7,059 nucleotides of DNA from Planctomycetota bacterium (GTDB taxonomy: Bacteria; Planctomycetota; Phycisphaerae; UBA1845; PWPN01): the NCBI GenBank assembly GCA_020346805.1, contig CP070790.1, positions 182,917-189,975 on the forward strand, read 5' to 3'. The notes below the pieces were generated by a model. That model did no database searches. It saw nothing but the letters and a program-made list of their open reading frames with translations, and was not told the origin of the DNA. Shown in pieces: positions 6,910 to 7,059 of this stretch (position 1 is its first letter; every line of letters starts with the position of its first letter). Both the position numbers and the translations under genes were made by a program.

Positions 6910-7059
6910 ATGTCCAGAAAACATACCCCATCTCCAGAAGCACGTTTCTTTGGAATGGGCGGTATCGTTGTGTGCGTCTTTTCGGCACCCTTCATTGCCT
7001 TATATGTAACTTTCGGTTCATGGTGGATGCTGATCGCGCTACTGCCCCTGTGTTTATAT
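6910..7059 (+). CDS. Membrane protein of unknown function, 5' end only
   Basis: An open frame starts at ATG 6910 (MSRKHTPSPEARFFGMGG) and runs through the window edge after 50 codons without a stop. It has a short, basic, polar N-terminus, then a hydrophobic stretch at about residues 17-36 (from GGIVVCVFSAPF), and a second beginning at about residue 38 (SWWMLIALLPLCLY). This is the pattern of a small multi-pass inner-membrane protein with its N-terminus probably inside. A GGGGA ribosome binding site lies nine bases upstream. The gap to the preceding carbonic-anhydrase-like gene is 35 bases with no hairpin, so the two are probably in one transcript. I do not recognise the family, and too little is visible to infer a function. 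Confidence 0.65.
   Translation, partial: MSRKHTPSPEARFFGMGGIVVCVFSAPFIALYVTFGSWWMLIALLPLCLY

Overview
The window (about 7 kb, moderate GC) looks like ordinary chromosome from a bacterium. The best guess is a planctomycete, possibly of the Phycisphaerae type. That guess rests on the style of the SMC protein and on the company of a secreted-looking FG-GAP propeller protein and a miniature carbonic-anhydrase-like protein. It is inferred from general familiarity with such proteins, not from a search.

Layout. The left 5 kb is read on the minus strand in the order deoC (4983 to 4309), smc (3997 to 401), then a small NifU C-terminal-domain (Nfu) gene (300 to 46). Between deoC and smc lie about 310 bases without a gene. 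They hold two inverted repeats just downstream of deoC, a 10-base direct repeat, a good candidate sigma70-type promoter for smc and a Shine-Dalgarno sequence set in a small hairpin. Between smc and nfu (301-400) lies a second candidate promoter. Bases 1-45, after the nfu stop, hold no recognisable gene or terminator.

A 97-base divergent intergenic region (4984-5080) with a small perfect dyad separates deoC from a plus-strand gene group. That group contains a 458-residue FG-GAP/beta-propeller protein with distant resemblance to family PL11 rhamnogalacturonan lyases, then, 18 bases later, a 132-residue beta-carbonic-anhydrase-like protein. After another 35 bases comes the start of a membrane protein cut off by the window edge. 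Short gaps and good ribosome binding sites suggest co-transcription.

How the genes relate. The minus-strand genes are housekeeping: deoxyribose-phosphate catabolism, chromosome organisation and iron-sulfur cluster delivery. They look like neighbours, not a pathway. The plus-strand trio has no obvious common function. The propeller protein could act outside the cytoplasm on polysaccharide, and the carbonic-anhydrase-like protein keeps its zinc ligands. I see no mobile element, CRISPR array, tRNA or rRNA, and no convincing new defence or other multi-gene system. The most interesting items are the divergent propeller protein, the miniature carbonic-anhydrase-like protein and the structured deoC-smc intergenic region.
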